Source: Echinococcus granulosus
Lineage: Eukaryota > Platyhelminthes > Cestoda > Cyclophyllidea > Taeniidae
DNA length: 64,000 nucleotides
Reading direction: 5' to 3'
Assembly (NCBI RefSeq): GCF_000524195.1
Contig: NW_020170386.1
Span: forward strand, 253,982-317,981
Shown here: piece by piece, positions 48,301-62,154 of the stretch
Layout: each line of letters begins with the position of its first letter
How positions within the stretch are numbered: the first letter of the stretch is position 1
Notes under the pieces: model-generated
Told to the model about the DNA's origin: nothing
Seen by the model: only the letters and a program-made list of their open reading frames with translations
The model's database searches: none
Program-made: the position numbers and the translations under genes

Positions 48301-50867
48301 AATTCGGTGTTTAGAGTTTTAGAGTGTATGCCTATCATTTCGCTTGCTTTGTTAACCAATAAAATCATAATTGAAGGTCTGAGAGTATAGAACTTCGGTA
48401 GCCAGTGGCAGAGCTGAAAATGTGCGATTGCCTACATTTTTAGAGGACGTACTTATCATTTGACGTCAGGCGCAATTGGTTACGTAGCAAACACCACAGA
48501 CAGGTTTTTGATAAAGAAACTCACAGCAATGGTTGGTGTATGAAGCACGGTGTTGTTGTATTTTAAGGTAAGTGTCATATTTAAATCCATCCGTTAATAA
48601 TATTTTACGCCAATTTTGATTATTTATATTCTTTGAAGGAAATTGTCGTGATGGCATTCAACTGAACATAAAACCCGTAACGGGTCACAAAAGCAATCCG
48701 TTGGTCACGAGATGAACTTCTCGGCTAACACGCATTGGAAATAGTTTGATAAAACTCGGGAACAGCACTTGTTAGCTAAACTAAAAAGTAAACTCCTTCA
48801 TTTTAATTTGTTTTACCAAAGTGTCTCCTGAACAGACAGACTCTACCAAACACCAAAATTGTCACAAATTTGCTTTCTAAGATATATAGGAAGGACATTT
48901 GCAAACTCGGCATCATTACAGACAAGGCAATTGTAAATTTCTAAAGCCCAAATTACCGCTCCAAGTTAGGCACAGCTTTTTGCTCGTGTCCACAATTACT
49001 ATTCGGTTTAAATGAGCTCAAACACTGATTTGAAGTAGGAAAGCAAATACTATAATTCTATGTACTTCAATCAGCTTCGCAATTCTGTGCCATTTTATCA
49101 GACCCCCTTAATACGAACTACAAGAGATCACGCACCATTGGTAACTAGTACTTCTTACTCAGTATTGTTATCGCTAACAGTTTAGGAGTTATAAAAAACT
49201 TTTAGGGCCTTACAGCTATTTAAAGTTACATTTTATGGGTCATATGTTTTCCTCTTGGAAGAGCCACTTTAATTTGTTGCTTTCTGATCGTAAAAAAAGA
49301 CTTCATGAGCACACTTAAATTCCATTCTATGGATTGAAATATAATCTTTGACTGAGGTGCTCCACTGATATTTCAATGCAAAGTTCACTCATAAAGCGCA
49401 GCTGAACTAGATTCAAAGCGTCAGCCACGCCCTATGCTACAAATTAAGAAAGTCTCATTACTTGATTAACAAACTTACTATTATCGGTATTTGATCATTT
49501 GAGTGCAAGAAATTGCCAGAATTTGCATGATGAACAGCCAAAATTGAACACGGACTCGCTTGATATGCCACTTTACTAACCAAATTGGGTGGACAGTATG
49601 GTACAACGCATTGTTACCTAGGTCTTGAAATCTTTCAAGTATTTGTGCTAATATACCTTTCATGAAAGCCCAGAATTTCCTCCATTTCAATTAAAATATT
49701 TGCATTGGCAACATTTTAGGCTTTTAGCGACGCTCTCTCAGGTTTGTAGCCAGTTTGAGGCTAGCAGCGCATTTTGCCAGTTGCTGCATTAGCCCTTGGG
49801 TAATCGGTGAGTTTAGCCGTCCAGTAAGACTAATTAATTTTTTTTACTTAATGCGTTTTAGTAACCAGTTTACTGTTCCTTTTTGATGTGTTCGCAAAAT
49901 ATCCGCACCCAGTAATATTTGCCTCGCCCGAGCAAATAATCCATGCCATAAGTCATTAAATTTCAGAAAAAGGTGTTTAAAGTCCCTCAAGTAACTAGAC
50001 TACTACTTGACCTACCATATTTTTTTAAACGTTTGTCTTTTGGTAGCATAATTATCAGCACGGATGAACAGTAACCTCGGGATAGTAACTGACAATATGG
50101 GCGTATTTTTCAAACCCATAAATCTACAAATGAGGATTTCAGCGATTTAGATAATGCACAGTTGCATTTGTCTCACTGTCTAATTAATTTTCGAGTTGTA
50201 ATAAGGAAAATTTTCTTAATCCCTTCCAAGAATACATACCCCTATCCATCTTAGACTGAGGGAAGGTTTTGGCAAGCGCATGGGTCTTACAGCGCAGACT
50301 GTTAATTAATTAATTATTAAATTCATCACACTTTTGTAAATTGGTGGTATTTAGTATCTGTACCAAATAAGTGAAGTGGACCTCCGACTCCTCTTTCTCT
50401 TAATGGTATCCTAACTATAATACTAATGTGACCGTGTATGTGTGTTGTCTTCTAAGTACACACAGTGGTTCCTATGGTTAATTTGACTTCACCAACCATT
50501 ATTGAATTTCAAAAAAATGGCATTATGACAATCCTAAATGGAGGACCTGAAGAAATGGTAGAGATCTGCATTTACAGTGATCTTGTGACGCAGAGAATTA
50601 TGCATGTTGAGGCCTTAAGGAATCGCACCTATGCCGGAGTGGTTGCGAAAAACTGTGGCCTCACAGGCATGCGACTGTGCAGTCTCTGCGGCCCCAAGTT
50701 AGCGGGCTTCCGTCTACACACGCAGGCGCGCCCTCATACACGCTCACGCAGCACACGAAATGAGTGCTACGCTCCTTGGGATGCGATTGGGTGGTCACCA
50801 GGTAGCAGCTCTTACTCACGCTTTTGTCGGTGTGATCAGAGCAAAACTGCTTCTGCATTACCGAAAG
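45377..50867. other. Intergenic, no firm gene
   Basis: About 5.5 kb. The best open frames are 47818-48153 plus (111 codons, cysteine-rich in the middle), 46020-46244 minus and 50465-50941 plus. None has a recognised domain or convincing splice borders, and all may be chance. No RNA gene was seen. Confidence 0.4.
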
Positions 50868-53800
50868 ATGCCTCATGTGTTGTGGATTGCGCTCCTGCTA
50901 GTGCCTGTGATCCGTGCAGAAGCTGGCAATTTGCTTTGTGAGTTTTACCGTCCGTAATGTTTGTAATTGACCACGTTTTATGTAGAAATTTAAAGCTTCT
51001 GCTATCGTGTTCTGCAATTGCACAACTATCTATTGCATATTAAACTGTGGGAGAAAGAGAAGTGGTCTCTAAAATAAAAATTGCCATCTACTTTGATTTT
51101 TATGAGCTAACAAAATGCGTAAGCAGCTCATAATTGGCCTACTCATGGAAAGTCCTAGAAGTTAATAGAAACAACCATTATGTTTCCGCCTTAAATATCG
51201 CTCCAGTTTCAAGGTGGAATTGTGATGGAGTTATGGTTATTTTTGAAATGATTCAACTTTTAGAAGAAAATACCTTTTCTTGCTTTTCCTGCAGTGGATG
51301 GTGTAAGCGCTGCACCCCGCGTGCGTGCGTCAGACAGTAGATGTGGCCCTTCCACAAGCACTACAATAAGATAATTTAATTGTACACTAAAATCAAGTGA
51401 TTAAGGTTGGCATTTGCATAAGAAAGAGATTTAGACCAGTTTTATACATCATTTGACGCCATTAGAGCATAAAATTCGTTTTACTTTTTTGAAATATTTT
51501 AACCAACAGTCTCAACTCCTACCTTCTAATATGCATTGTGTTTAATGTCCTTTACTTAGCCAAGTAATCTCTCTAAAATTTCGCCGGCATGACTGCGTTT
51601 GTGTTCGAAGAGGCATGAACTACACTGTTGATAGAGCTTGATTATCAGATTTCCAAAAGAACATTGAAGCTGATGTTTGGAGCAATTTAAACGTGTTCTT
51701 TGCACAAATTAACCAAACATCTTAAACTATTTTATTTCCTTACATTTCAGACTTAACTTTCAATGAAAATGTGAACTCCACAGTAACCCAAAAATTTTTT
51801 GACGAAATCTACAAAAGTGAAAGCGACAGTAAGCTTCCCAAAAAGGTTACTTTTGCCAATCTCCGTATTTCTGAAAGTCGTAAGTTCTTGTGCATTATAA
51901 TCCAGTCAACTGTACATCTTTATTGGCTATTGTTGGCTAAAATAAAGTTAGCTTTAAGACTTCTCTGCAGTGGTTTTTATCACAAGCTTATCGTGCTACG
52001 AGGGGTTGACTTTAGGTACTCTATTTATTGACTTACTTTTTTTCTGAATCAATGTCCAAGAAATGGCATCATCCACCTCGACGAGCAAGTGTAGATGGTT
52101 TTCCTGCTAAAAAAGATACATTTGGGTATCCTATTCTATGAACTTTAAGGCAAAGCTGTTAAAAATAGTCGAGTACACCAAACTAGGGTTGAAAGGTGCA
52201 TCATCTCTCCAGCCTGAACAATTTGTTGATCATTAATAATTATTAAACTGGGCACTCAGCTCCTCGCAATTACCATATTATGTCTGATTTGGGTATATTG
52301 GTTGAATTTTTCCAACTTTATACGTTACCGTAAACATAACATTAAAGTAATTAGATTGTCATTCAAGTACATTTTTATTTGCAGCAGCTGAGTCACCCAG
52401 TGGAATTTTTGGTGCAAAAGGCTACTTCACAGGTCTGAGAACCTTCTCCACGACTCCGTTCAAATCTTGCCACGCCGACGATGTGTATGTAGCGTCGCTG
52501 AGCATAAACCCAGCCGAGTTGCTTGCAGCCTGCATAAAGCTGTTGGAAAGGATGCGAGACGAAACACAGGCCTCTGCCACTGAAAAAACAGTGATAGCCA
52601 TACCTAAGTACATGAGTACGTTATTTCCGCATTTATTCAAAAGCACTTCCATTCCTCTCAACAAGAGTGAAATCTGTCAAGATGTTAATAAAGTCGTGAA
52701 AGCATTAACCAAAATGGGCAAACATTTCCTAAAACCTGACTTCCATAAAATTATTGTGATGGATCAGATTGACATAAACTCCGGGCTCGTAAACACAGGG
52801 CAATCAGGTGAATCTGCGTGTTTGGATGGTCAAACCTCGGCGAGATAGTATAGAGTTTGAGCAAATGAAATGGATGACTTCAAGCGCATAGTTGAAATAA
52901 TAATGTCTTACCCAGTGTCATCTATCTTCGGCAACTGTTGTTAATCAAACGCAACAACAACAGCGCTCCCCACTAAGTTTAAGCGTGGCTTAGTGGGAGT
53001 TCAAATGTATTTTAAGCGAGCCATTGCAATACTCGACAGATAAATGCCTACCGATGCATCTATATGTGCTCAAGTAGGCTTAAAATTTGTCGTTCCTGCT
53101 GGAGCGTATATCTAGAAGCAAAGACATTCAAACTGACTTTAGAACGTTTTATTCATTAGATATTATTTACATGCTTCTTACAATTATGGGTTTTTTGTCT
53201 TCTTTTTAGCTGTTATCGAAAATCCGTTTGTGTGTAAGCTTTCCTTAAAAGTTTTACATACTTTTATTGTGTTTCATCGAAAAGTAGTTACGCCTTCAAA
53301 ATCGCTGACCATGTTAAATGCATACTTAATGTATAGCTTTGAATTTTGCAAACTCTGCGTTAGTTTTGAAATTCTCGCCTAACTTCTGCCAATTTTAACC
53401 AAAACTCAAGCCAACGTACTCACCTGGCGATTTGGAAAAGGTGTGTGGTGAGTGTGAGCATGCACACGTAAACGCCAAATCACTCTGCTGTGTGGATTGA
53501 ATTGGAATCAACAAAAAGTTGTCTCAGCAACGTTGCACGCTGTTGCAATGCCATGCCGTTCCACTTAAACTGTTATTACCCTCATTTTGTAAGCATTTGA
53601 ACATTTGGAATTTGATCTGCTCTAGTGCTTCCATTTATATCCGTCGCCCAGGAATTGAGAACGAAAATGCTGATCTTCTGGTATCAGGATGTGAATGATG
53701 CCGGCATTTTAACAACCAAAATTAATGAAGCCAACGCCAACAATGTGCTCCTATTATTACCGTCGGCACACTTGAATAGCGTTCTCGAAAGCGTAAGAAC

Positions 53801-56800
53801 TTACCGCCTTGCCATGCTTTCAACATTGATAAAGAGGTGCGCGCCTCAATGCATGCTGTAGGGTAACCAGAATAGAACAAAATAATTCCTTATTCGCTAT
53901 GATATCGACAATATTCTAAAATATACAGCCATTTCTCGGGCATTGCAAAAGAGTGCACCCAACTAACGGTGCCAGGTGGTTAATTTACTCGCCACACATT
54001 AAAAACAAGCTACTAAGTGATGGTAGTGAATTCTGTCCGAAGGTTCCATTGGTGTAACCATGTTCGTACGCCTGTGCGTTACATTCTACACCATTCAAGC
54101 GATGGCATTTGGTAGCATTTTAGGACGCGTGATGGTTGGTCTTTCTTACAGATGGATTAGGTAAAAATTATTGTTATGAATTTCTATTTGCCACAATACT
54201 TTATGTTGCGACAACGTAAAGTTCACTTTCACAAGTTGGACATGGCAAGACAAACATAACAATTTCATATCCTTACCTTGTATAAATAGAAGTAGAAGGA
54301 AATTGTTTTCATATCTTTAGATCGAAGAACAGGGGCTTTTTCAGTCACGAGTAAAAGGCATCAGTGTGTGAATAATTCACTTCTTGGTATTTTGTTCTTT
54401 TAGATTTTGCTACGTTCCTGACTGCAATTATTAATTACACTTAATCTTTTATTATGTCAGCATGTGCGGAGTTATGATGGCTCAGGCCTTCTTCTAAGTT
54501 GAGACAGGTGAAAAATCTCCTAACGAGACATAGTTTTAAGTACTATTTGATTTCTGCTGCTTATTTCTGTTTTTTCTAAATTCAGGCCTTTGAGAAAAAC
54601 TTATTTACATGGAATCGGCGTTGGGTTATGATGTCCTTCGTAAGTACTTCACTAAGCTTGATAGAAACTCCTTTTTCATGGTTCAAATAAACATATCTGA
54701 CACTAGGCGCAATTGAAAGTACTCCCTTATCCACCGCCTATCGTTAAACTACCGGTTCCAGGATCATATTTTGACAGACTAATGAAAGACTGAATCTATA
54801 TATTATGATACAGATTAAAGGCCTTAAGCTTTTTTGTGCACCATATTTTCACTGAAAGAACAACTTTCTGAAGCAAGTTATAAAGACTCCTAATTATAAG
54901 GTGATCTTACCTGCCTCTTAGGATGGTGCTTTGCCTGCGTTACCTCGTGGACAGGAGGTGCGAAACGCAAATATTTCCGTGGTTCATGTTGGAAATACCA
55001 TCAACTTGAGTTCAGGGACAGTGGATACGTTGGAAGACAAGTTGGCCCATGACACGGCTTATGTGGCCAAGGCTTATATAGACATTGTCTGCAACAAATC
55101 TGTCCAAGTTGGTGATACATATTAGATCTCATCCAATTCACATAGGTTAAGGACATGACAATTAAGGGAACTACAGGTGACTTCAACATGACAAATCTTA
55201 ATTCACCCAGAGAGACTGTCATCTTGACAATTACCAGAGGTCTAATCAGCCCTCCTGAAGTTGTAAGTTCCAGTAATTTACTGTGCCGCGAAAAAGCTGT
55301 ACGGCTAAAAATATCATCGTTGCTTGAACTCTGAAACGGTTCCATCAAGACCATTTTATGCGAAATTTTCCATTCATTCAATTAAAAGTTGGGTAACATA
55401 GGTAGAACTCTATTTGGCAAGAACCGAAAAACCCGTAAAATGCAGTTGTAGAAATTGCATAACTATAAATTTAGATGTTTTCGTGGAAAGTGACTGTGCC
55501 AATTTCTGGACTTCAGGTTGGAAATATTTCAATAACACAAGGTGGGATCACCATTAATGGATCCTTTAATGAAATGTTCACCTTCTCGGATAGCGCAATG
55601 AAGGAGATTTTGACTTCTCGTAGTATCCGACTTGCCGTTGTGCTGGTAGATTTCTATTATTTATTTCTTTATTAAAAATAATTGCACTAAACGTGCTTGC
55701 AAGTGGCGAGGGATGAGACTGCGTTTGTTGTTGATTACTGCACTTAAAATTAGTGGCTTAATTAATCTCATTCAGCATTTATCATTGTGGTTGGCGATTT
55801 ACTGCGATCACTTATACAGTATGTGTCGGTATTACAGATTCCTCTATATTCTGGACTAAAAATTACAACCCTGATGTTGACCAGTTACTCATGGTTTATT
55901 AGAAATAGGCCAGGCAGTGTAAGCCTATATGGGGAATTTCAAGTCATCACCTAAAATTCTTTAATGAAAGTGACTGAAAGGCAGAAGTCCCGATTTTCCA
56001 TTCATATGTTTAGTATTGAATGTTTCCAATTCAATTGTCTCATATTTGTATTGAACCTCGAAATCTAAATGGCATCCAGGGGCGCTCAGGTTTCAAAGCA
56101 CCTAACTGTATCATTGAGAACTTTCTCACATATCCAAATACATTGTAGTCTAATGTATTCCAGCCCGAAGACCCTAATTACACACTCTTATATTCATCAA
56201 AAATCAACGAGTTTCGGAAACTAGATGTGCTATGTTAAGTTCGGGAATAATTTAAACATATATTTCACTCACAGTCATATATAGCTATACCTTGGTATAT
56301 CATTTGCCTTTTTTTCACTGTTCCAGACTCCACCATTTGCTATGTTGGATAAGAAGGCTATTCAGCCATCCAGAACACCCAGTCCTTGCGATATTACTCA
56401 ACTGAGCGGTCTGTCAGTCGACGTAGTTCGGGAGATCCTCACTCCACTCGGAGTGACTTACCAATGCACATGTTACCCTTCGAGTCTTCGTGATGATTCC
56501 TTGCAAAGTGTTTACAATGGGGTGGGCGTTTTTGTTCGCAGATGATGACATTAATCCTGTTCAATTTGATCATCCGAGCAGTACATCGCTAATTCGTTAC
56601 CTTAACCTAACATTTACTTTTCATTTTGTGTGCATGTCTAAGTTTTATGATAGTTGATAGGCACACTTGACTTATTGAAGCATTTAACAATAAATTGTTA
56701 ATTGCCTTCATTCACACTTTCCTTGCACGCCGAAACAGTTAAATGAAAAATAGTAAACTGACCACCCGTGACTGTGACTACTTTGCCGCAATTTGATCTT

Positions 56801-59534
56801 AAAAGCGTTAAACTACATAATAGTGCCAATAAGCCCCAAAGAATGATATATTTTCTGAAATTTTCTTGCAAAATCACCAGCACTGGTAACGACTTAGTGC
56901 AAAATCTTTATTTGTCGGTATTAAAAGAACACCAAAAGCAGAAATGACTGTTGACAGACCCTATTTCTCTGTTAATAGAAGACTTTCTGCCATGTTTTAC
57001 ATTTAAAATGGATTTTGTGGAAATTTTGTCTATTAACTTTGAAATATTTTATAGAAGCAAAACTCATCTGTTCAAAATAAACATGACAGTTCCTGGTGGA
57101 AGACACAAAGGGAAGGAAGTGTTTAAATAATCAACTTTATTAGGGAACTGAGCAAATCTTTTTTACATGGTGGAAGGTAAAAATATCAGTTTTGAAGCAA
57201 ATTACAATTTTTGGAGCAACGTCGACTTTTTTCTTTCATTTAGTTGGCAGACATGGCGGTTGGAGGATTCGCGGTGGTACCTCAACTAAGGGATAATTTC
57301 GATTTCATAAGCAACTTCCTCTACTTTACCTTCTCGATTTTGGAGAAACCGCTTACCAGCACGGAGACAACCTCTCTCTGGCTATTCTTCAAACCTCTTT
57401 CCGCCGGCACATGGGTTATGGTGGTATTTTGTTGTTTTGTGGTAGCGCTGGTCCTGGCCACACTCAACTACTTCTCACCAAACCAATTGGACTACGGCTT
57501 CATTGAGTCCATTTTCGTCACCTTTGGGTGCCTTTTCCAAGGTCTCACCATCTCCCCACCCAACACCTGGTCCAGCCGCTTCATGCAGTGTGTCTGGTGG
57601 CTCTTTGTCCTCTTTTTCATTGTCATCTACATTGCTAACTATGCAGCCATCATAATGAGCAACGGCATTCAAAGTGAAGCCACTGGGTTCACGGTAAGCT
57701 AGCACTAGGATCCACACCATTGGGACATCTTTCTTTGGTAAATTTCCTACACGTTAGTTTCGTAAAAACTTTAAAGGGATCAGAGGGGATATATTGGCAT
57801 GAAGGTGTAAGAACTGCGGTCAAGAGGAACTTTCATGATCATACCTGATCCTTTTTTTGACTCATTTGTCATCCATAGCAACGCCGAAGTTTGCCAGTGC
57901 AGGAAAAAGTAAATAAGGGGGATTTTTTGCTTCTTCAGAACAGATTTTAATGAATTTCATACTATAAAATTATTCTTTAAAATAAAAATATGTGGAGTCG
58001 AAAATGTGGGTAGATTGGACAAAATGAATTTTTTTGGGTTTAGGCCCTGCTGGTTGACCCGTCTACTCCTTTTGGGGCAATACCCAATTCTATGGCTGCC
58101 GCACAGTTAGATTTCTCCCAAGAATTGGAAATACAAAAAGTCAATTATCTTAGTACAAAACTCTATCCTCAAGATGATACAAGTGGTATCACCATCGAGG
58201 ATCGCGTGAAGGAGGTTAGTGAAGGAAAATACAGACTCATCGGAGACAGCTTTTCTCTCGAATACTTCGCATCGAACTACTGTCTAGTTGTTAGTGGAGA
58301 GTTCTCCTCCCAACAGTACGCTATCATCCTCAAGAGGGGTACCGTTTATACCACCTTCCTAAACAACATACTCACAAATCTGACCAATAAAGGAAATATC
58401 AAAGCTATAATTGACAAGTAAGTTTTATTTCTCTTAACTATAAGGTGACGGCTTACCTATTTTCCTCCAAGCAAATCGTTATTTTTAAACTTCTGTAACC
58501 ATAATAAGTTTTCTTTGAAGCTTAAACTACCTGGGTGTGTTACACGTGGCAAAAATTGTTGGTGATTACACCTCTGTCATATTTTCGGTAATTAAATTAT
58601 GAAATTTTTAAATATTAAATTATGGAATTGCTATCAAACTCCTTAACCCTAAATAAGTGATTCACTTCATTTGCCAAAATGTATGCATTAAAAGAATCTA
58701 AACCCCCTCAGATGAACTTCACCGCCCTCGGCACTGCGGGTTAACATTACACTTCCTCCTTTGCGGCAGAGCCTTTGATTAATTTAATTGGTAGGCATGC
58801 TTTCGGATTTCATTTGTCACCGCAAATTAATAGCGATCGCACGGTTGTTAGGTTGACATTAATGTAGACTTCCATTTGAAAAAGGTGCATGGAAATATTA
58901 TAGGTACATCACTCCTCCTGGGACCAGTTCATGCAAAGTGCCCATAAAGCAGCAATCCATTGACGAAGGCGTCCGCCATGCTATTACCCTGACCGAAGTT
59001 GGTGGTATCTTCATCCTCATGCTCATCGGCATTGCAGTTGCCATCATTCTCTCGATAATCGATTGCCTGTTCACTCAAAAATTGATAGTAAGTACCACCT
59101 AGGTGTCTTGAACCAAATGCGCATTTGGAACTGCATGTCTACACTAAAGAGTCAACAACTACCAGATACTATTTAAGGCATTGAACGCAAAAAACAACTA
59201 TTTATCGTTTCATAATTAATTTCATCTAAATTAATGCTGTAGGAGTCATTAAAAACGTTGTTCTGGATACGAATAATTTATAATGGGAAGCTCACGAACG
59301 ACTTTATTCGCTCACACAGATGTGTGTTTGGATGCTTCTCTTAAATTAGTTGTGGCAATAACAAAGCAAATTTCTAGAGTAAGTTGTTGAAAGAGCACTA
59401 TTTTACTGCTTGACGTGAATTGGTTTGAGCTTCCACCCAATAAAAACCGATGGTGCAGAATGTTTTTTACTTAGCCTCTAGCCGACCGTATGATGCGCTC
59501 GGAAACACGAGTCCGACTTCGCAACTTCTTCTGA
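50868..59534 (+). CDS. NMDA-type ionotropic glutamate receptor subunit, about 14 exons
   Basis: Ligand-gated cation channel. Exons: 50868-50937, 51751-51879, 52385-52807, 53626-53836, [short exon(s) unresolved], 54586-54639, 54922-55107, 55146-55262, 55475-55645, 56327-56521, 57244-57693, 58044-58417, 58904-59087, 59475-59534. The signal peptide is MPHVLWIALLLVPVIRAEA. The amino-terminal domain runs to exon 8. S1 contains RLAVVL then TPPFAMLDKK and ADMAVGGFAVVPQLRDNFDF with the ligand-binding Arg. M1 is WVMVVFCCFVVALVLATL; the pore loop is GCLFQGLTISPP; M3 ends IYIANYAAIIMSNG; S2 has RLIGDSFSLEYFASN, where Asp replaces the AMPA/kainate Glu as in NMDA subunits. M4 is IFILMLIGIAVAIILSII. The M3 SYTANLAAF motif is degenerate. 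About 875 residues plus the missing exon. The stop (59532-59534) follows a short cytoplasmic tail. An AATAAA lies 91 bp downstream. Confidence 0.88.
54152..54160 (+). other. Candidate 9-nt micro-exon in the glutamate receptor
   Basis: ATGGATTAG sits between a strong acceptor (tctttcttacag) and gtaaaa. It would preserve phase 2 after the exon ending at 53836. With a possible 10-nt exon at 54404-54413 (after gttcttttag) the phase would return to 0 for the exon at 54586. Tentative. Confidence 0.3.
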
Positions 59535-59624
59535 TTGATTTTGAGAACCGTACACTTTCGGATGTCTTGCTACCTTAACTGACTATTTTATGCTTGTATT
59601 AGAACTATATCCATTTATTACTAC

Positions 59625-59630
59625 AATAAA
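59625..59630 (+). promoter_or_regulatory. Poly(A) signal of the glutamate receptor gene
   Basis: AATAAA about 91 bp after the receptor stop codon. Confidence 0.5.
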
Positions 59631-59744
59631 ATCCTATAAAGTGAGAAAAATCTCCTACCGAAAGATACTACCATAATATTTTGAATGCAAGGACTCCGAG
59701 CCTTACTGCTTTATCAAAATTTCTACGGTGGATATTCAATAAAT

Positions 59745-59750
59745 TTTATT
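59745..59750 (-). promoter_or_regulatory. Poly(A) signal of the zinc finger gene
   Basis: TTTATT on the plus strand reads AATAAA on the minus strand, about 110 bp beyond the zinc finger stop. The convergent receptor signal lies about 115 bp away, so the two 3' UTRs nearly meet. Confidence 0.5.
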
Positions 59751-59861
59751 CGGAATTATTGTTTTTGATACCTTGTGCTTAAAATTGGCTCTGGAAGTGT
59801 TGTTACGTGAATGTAGTTTGAGTAAAGTAGAGGTGGGAAGTGGGAAAGAGGATATGGAGTG

Positions 59862-61438
59862 TCAGTAATGAAGCGCGTGAGCTGTGAACTCGTAAACGTT
59901 GGAGAACTCCTTGCTACACATGTTGCATCGCCAAGGGTTAAAGGAGGTGTGAAGGCCCATATGGAGATTGAACAGGGTCTGGTCGGAGAAGCCGATTGTA
60001 CAATGCCGACACACGAATGGGTAATGCACTGGGAGACCGAGCTCATCTGGCTCCAGGGCCTGCCACTGGCAGGATCTGCCTGGTGCACCCGTTCCATCCA
60101 CTGTCTCCTCGTACTCCACTGAATTGGCCAACCCTTTGCTTCCTCCTCGACCTGTCATCATCATGTCTCCCTCTTCTGCGTTCGCTGTGCGCACCCTCTT
60201 CTCCTCCGGTATTTCAATGCGTAAGGCCTTACAGTTAAAAGTGAGAACTTTTTAATGAATTACCATTCGTCCATTTCATCATTTGGTAGTTACACCACCT
60301 TGAAGAGTCATAATTACAAGTGAGATGTGCTACTGCTGTAATATATGGTGAATAGCTATTCGCCACCCCAGAAACCGTTTCGTTAGATTCAGTTTTAACT
60401 TACATTTTATAAATTCAACCTTCAAAACTACCAACGTGCTGCCATAACTATGTAACCTGGATTAAGCTCTTTCAGCTCTTTTTCAGCCAGGATTCACATC
60501 TAATTATATAATGCAAGAATGCCACAACATTTCCCACCTAATAAGTCAGAGGTATTAAAGCAAACCTTTGCGGATCTATGGGAGTTCGAGAGTCCGGATT
60601 CTGTTTTCTTGAGAGCACAGACGCCACTATTGCAAGGATTAGCATAATCACTGGAGGATGCTGCTTGCACACCTCCCGGCGTTGAGCTAGCCCTATCTGG
60701 TTGAACCTCACCCAAAGTGCGACTGTCCACCTTTGGCTCACAGGACTTAGGCCGTTTCAACGTAAAAGGCGCTCTTTGTCCCATCGCCACTTGCAACTGC
60801 CCACATTTGTCCTCCTCCACAGCCAACGAAATTAGTCGTCTGGGCTTGCGGCCCGGTCGCGAGACTCCAGTGTCTAGCAGTGGCCTTGTCTTGATGAATA
60901 TCGAGTGGAACGGCACTGTACTGTTATTCACGGGCACAGGCAGTCTGGTATACCTACGTGCCGGGCTCAGGTGGTTGAGAGTGGTCACCTTCATGTGGTG
61001 ACATCCAATGGCTCCTTGGGTGCGGTCTTCCTTGTTTCCGACAGTGTTGGTGGTGGCACAGGCCTCCGAATGCACACTCTCCATCATGTGCATCGCGAGA
61101 GCGTCACGGTTGAGAAAGTCCTGACCACAGTTGGGGCAGATGAATTGTCCCTTTGCGGGCGAAGGATAGAGCATGTCAGGATCGTAGACAGGGGACTGGT
61201 GACGAGTAAGGTTGATGGGCTTGGCCTCTATGTGACTCGGTGTGGGCTTCTTGTCCGTCTGCGAGATAGGAGCACTCTGTCCACAGAGCATGCAGAGCAT
61301 CTCACGAATCACTTCTGCGTTGTGATACGCTAAGCCGTGCATTGCGTTAGTCCCCATTTCAGAGAAGTTCTGTTTAATAAGCGTTTCTATCAAACTTTTC
61401 GGCACATCTGGTAACGTCGTCATTGAATCCGCGGAGCT
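59862..61438 (-). CDS. Ikaros/hunchback-type C2H2 zinc finger protein, 3' exons
   Basis: Probable transcription factor. Two exons: 60566-61438 and 59862-60227, phase 0 at the junction, about 412 residues to TGA. The first has an isolated finger FICPNCGQDFLNRDALAMHM. The second ends with two fingers: FVCRHCTIGFSDQTLFNLHM then GLH, and CNMCSKEFSNVYEFTAHALH. The signature F.D..L..LHMG.H followed by CNMC and a YEF block is that of the C-terminal dimerisation finger pair of Ikaros and hunchback. The linker between is low-complexity and basic. The exon is opened at 61438 because a strong acceptor (ttttttctgcgttag) precedes AGC TCC GCG GAT TCA ATG in the same frame; ATG at 61421-61423 is the first internal Met. 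The gene therefore probably extends upstream, where DNA-binding fingers should be if the family call is right. Confidence 0.7.
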
Positions 61439-62154
61439 CTAACGCAGAAAAAAAATTCCTCCTCACCAAAAACTTCTGCGAATGCCGAAATCACAATTTG
61501 GTGTGACCGATTTGCACCACATCCACATGCCGCACATGAAGTAAACAAGCATTCTACTTTAGTATCCCCTGGGACACAATGCCTCATCTACATTTACCAC
61601 TGGCACATTTGGTACACCTTTTCCTAACAGATTGCCCTAAATTTTGTCTGTTTAAAAAGCTAGTTTGTTAAAAGATTTGCAGTCTAATCGTATATCAGCA
61701 AATGCGAACATTTAAAAATCGCGAATAATCATACTGTTAAAGTGCAAGCATTGATCCACTTTAATCTCCACTTTATGAAGAGGAAGTAGTTTGAGCAAGA
61801 ACTGCTATAGATGGTTGTACGAACTAAGTGAGGTGGCCAGTATTTGTTAGCTTCACAGTAAATGACAAAGCGAATGGAGGATTAAGAGCAAGAAAATTGG
61901 TATGATAATATGGCTACTTTACACAACCTTCTACCGATAGGAGAGTTAAATTATTCATCAAGTGAAACGCATGCTGCTGTCCTCCTACTTCTGCCTTGTC
62001 CCAGCATCGTGCTTGAATAAGTTATAACTCCCAGTTCATGCTAATTAGAAAGGTGGTCAGAAACACATAGGCAGAAGCGGAGATGAATTTTACCTGCTAC
62101 ACAGCATCAATTATGCATGAGAGAGCTGCCTTGAGAGAGTATATGCGTTTTTAA

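Noticed and set aside
50465..50941. A 158-codon plus frame overlapping the receptor's first exon
   Set aside because: It is in another frame from the signal-peptide exon and has no family signal.
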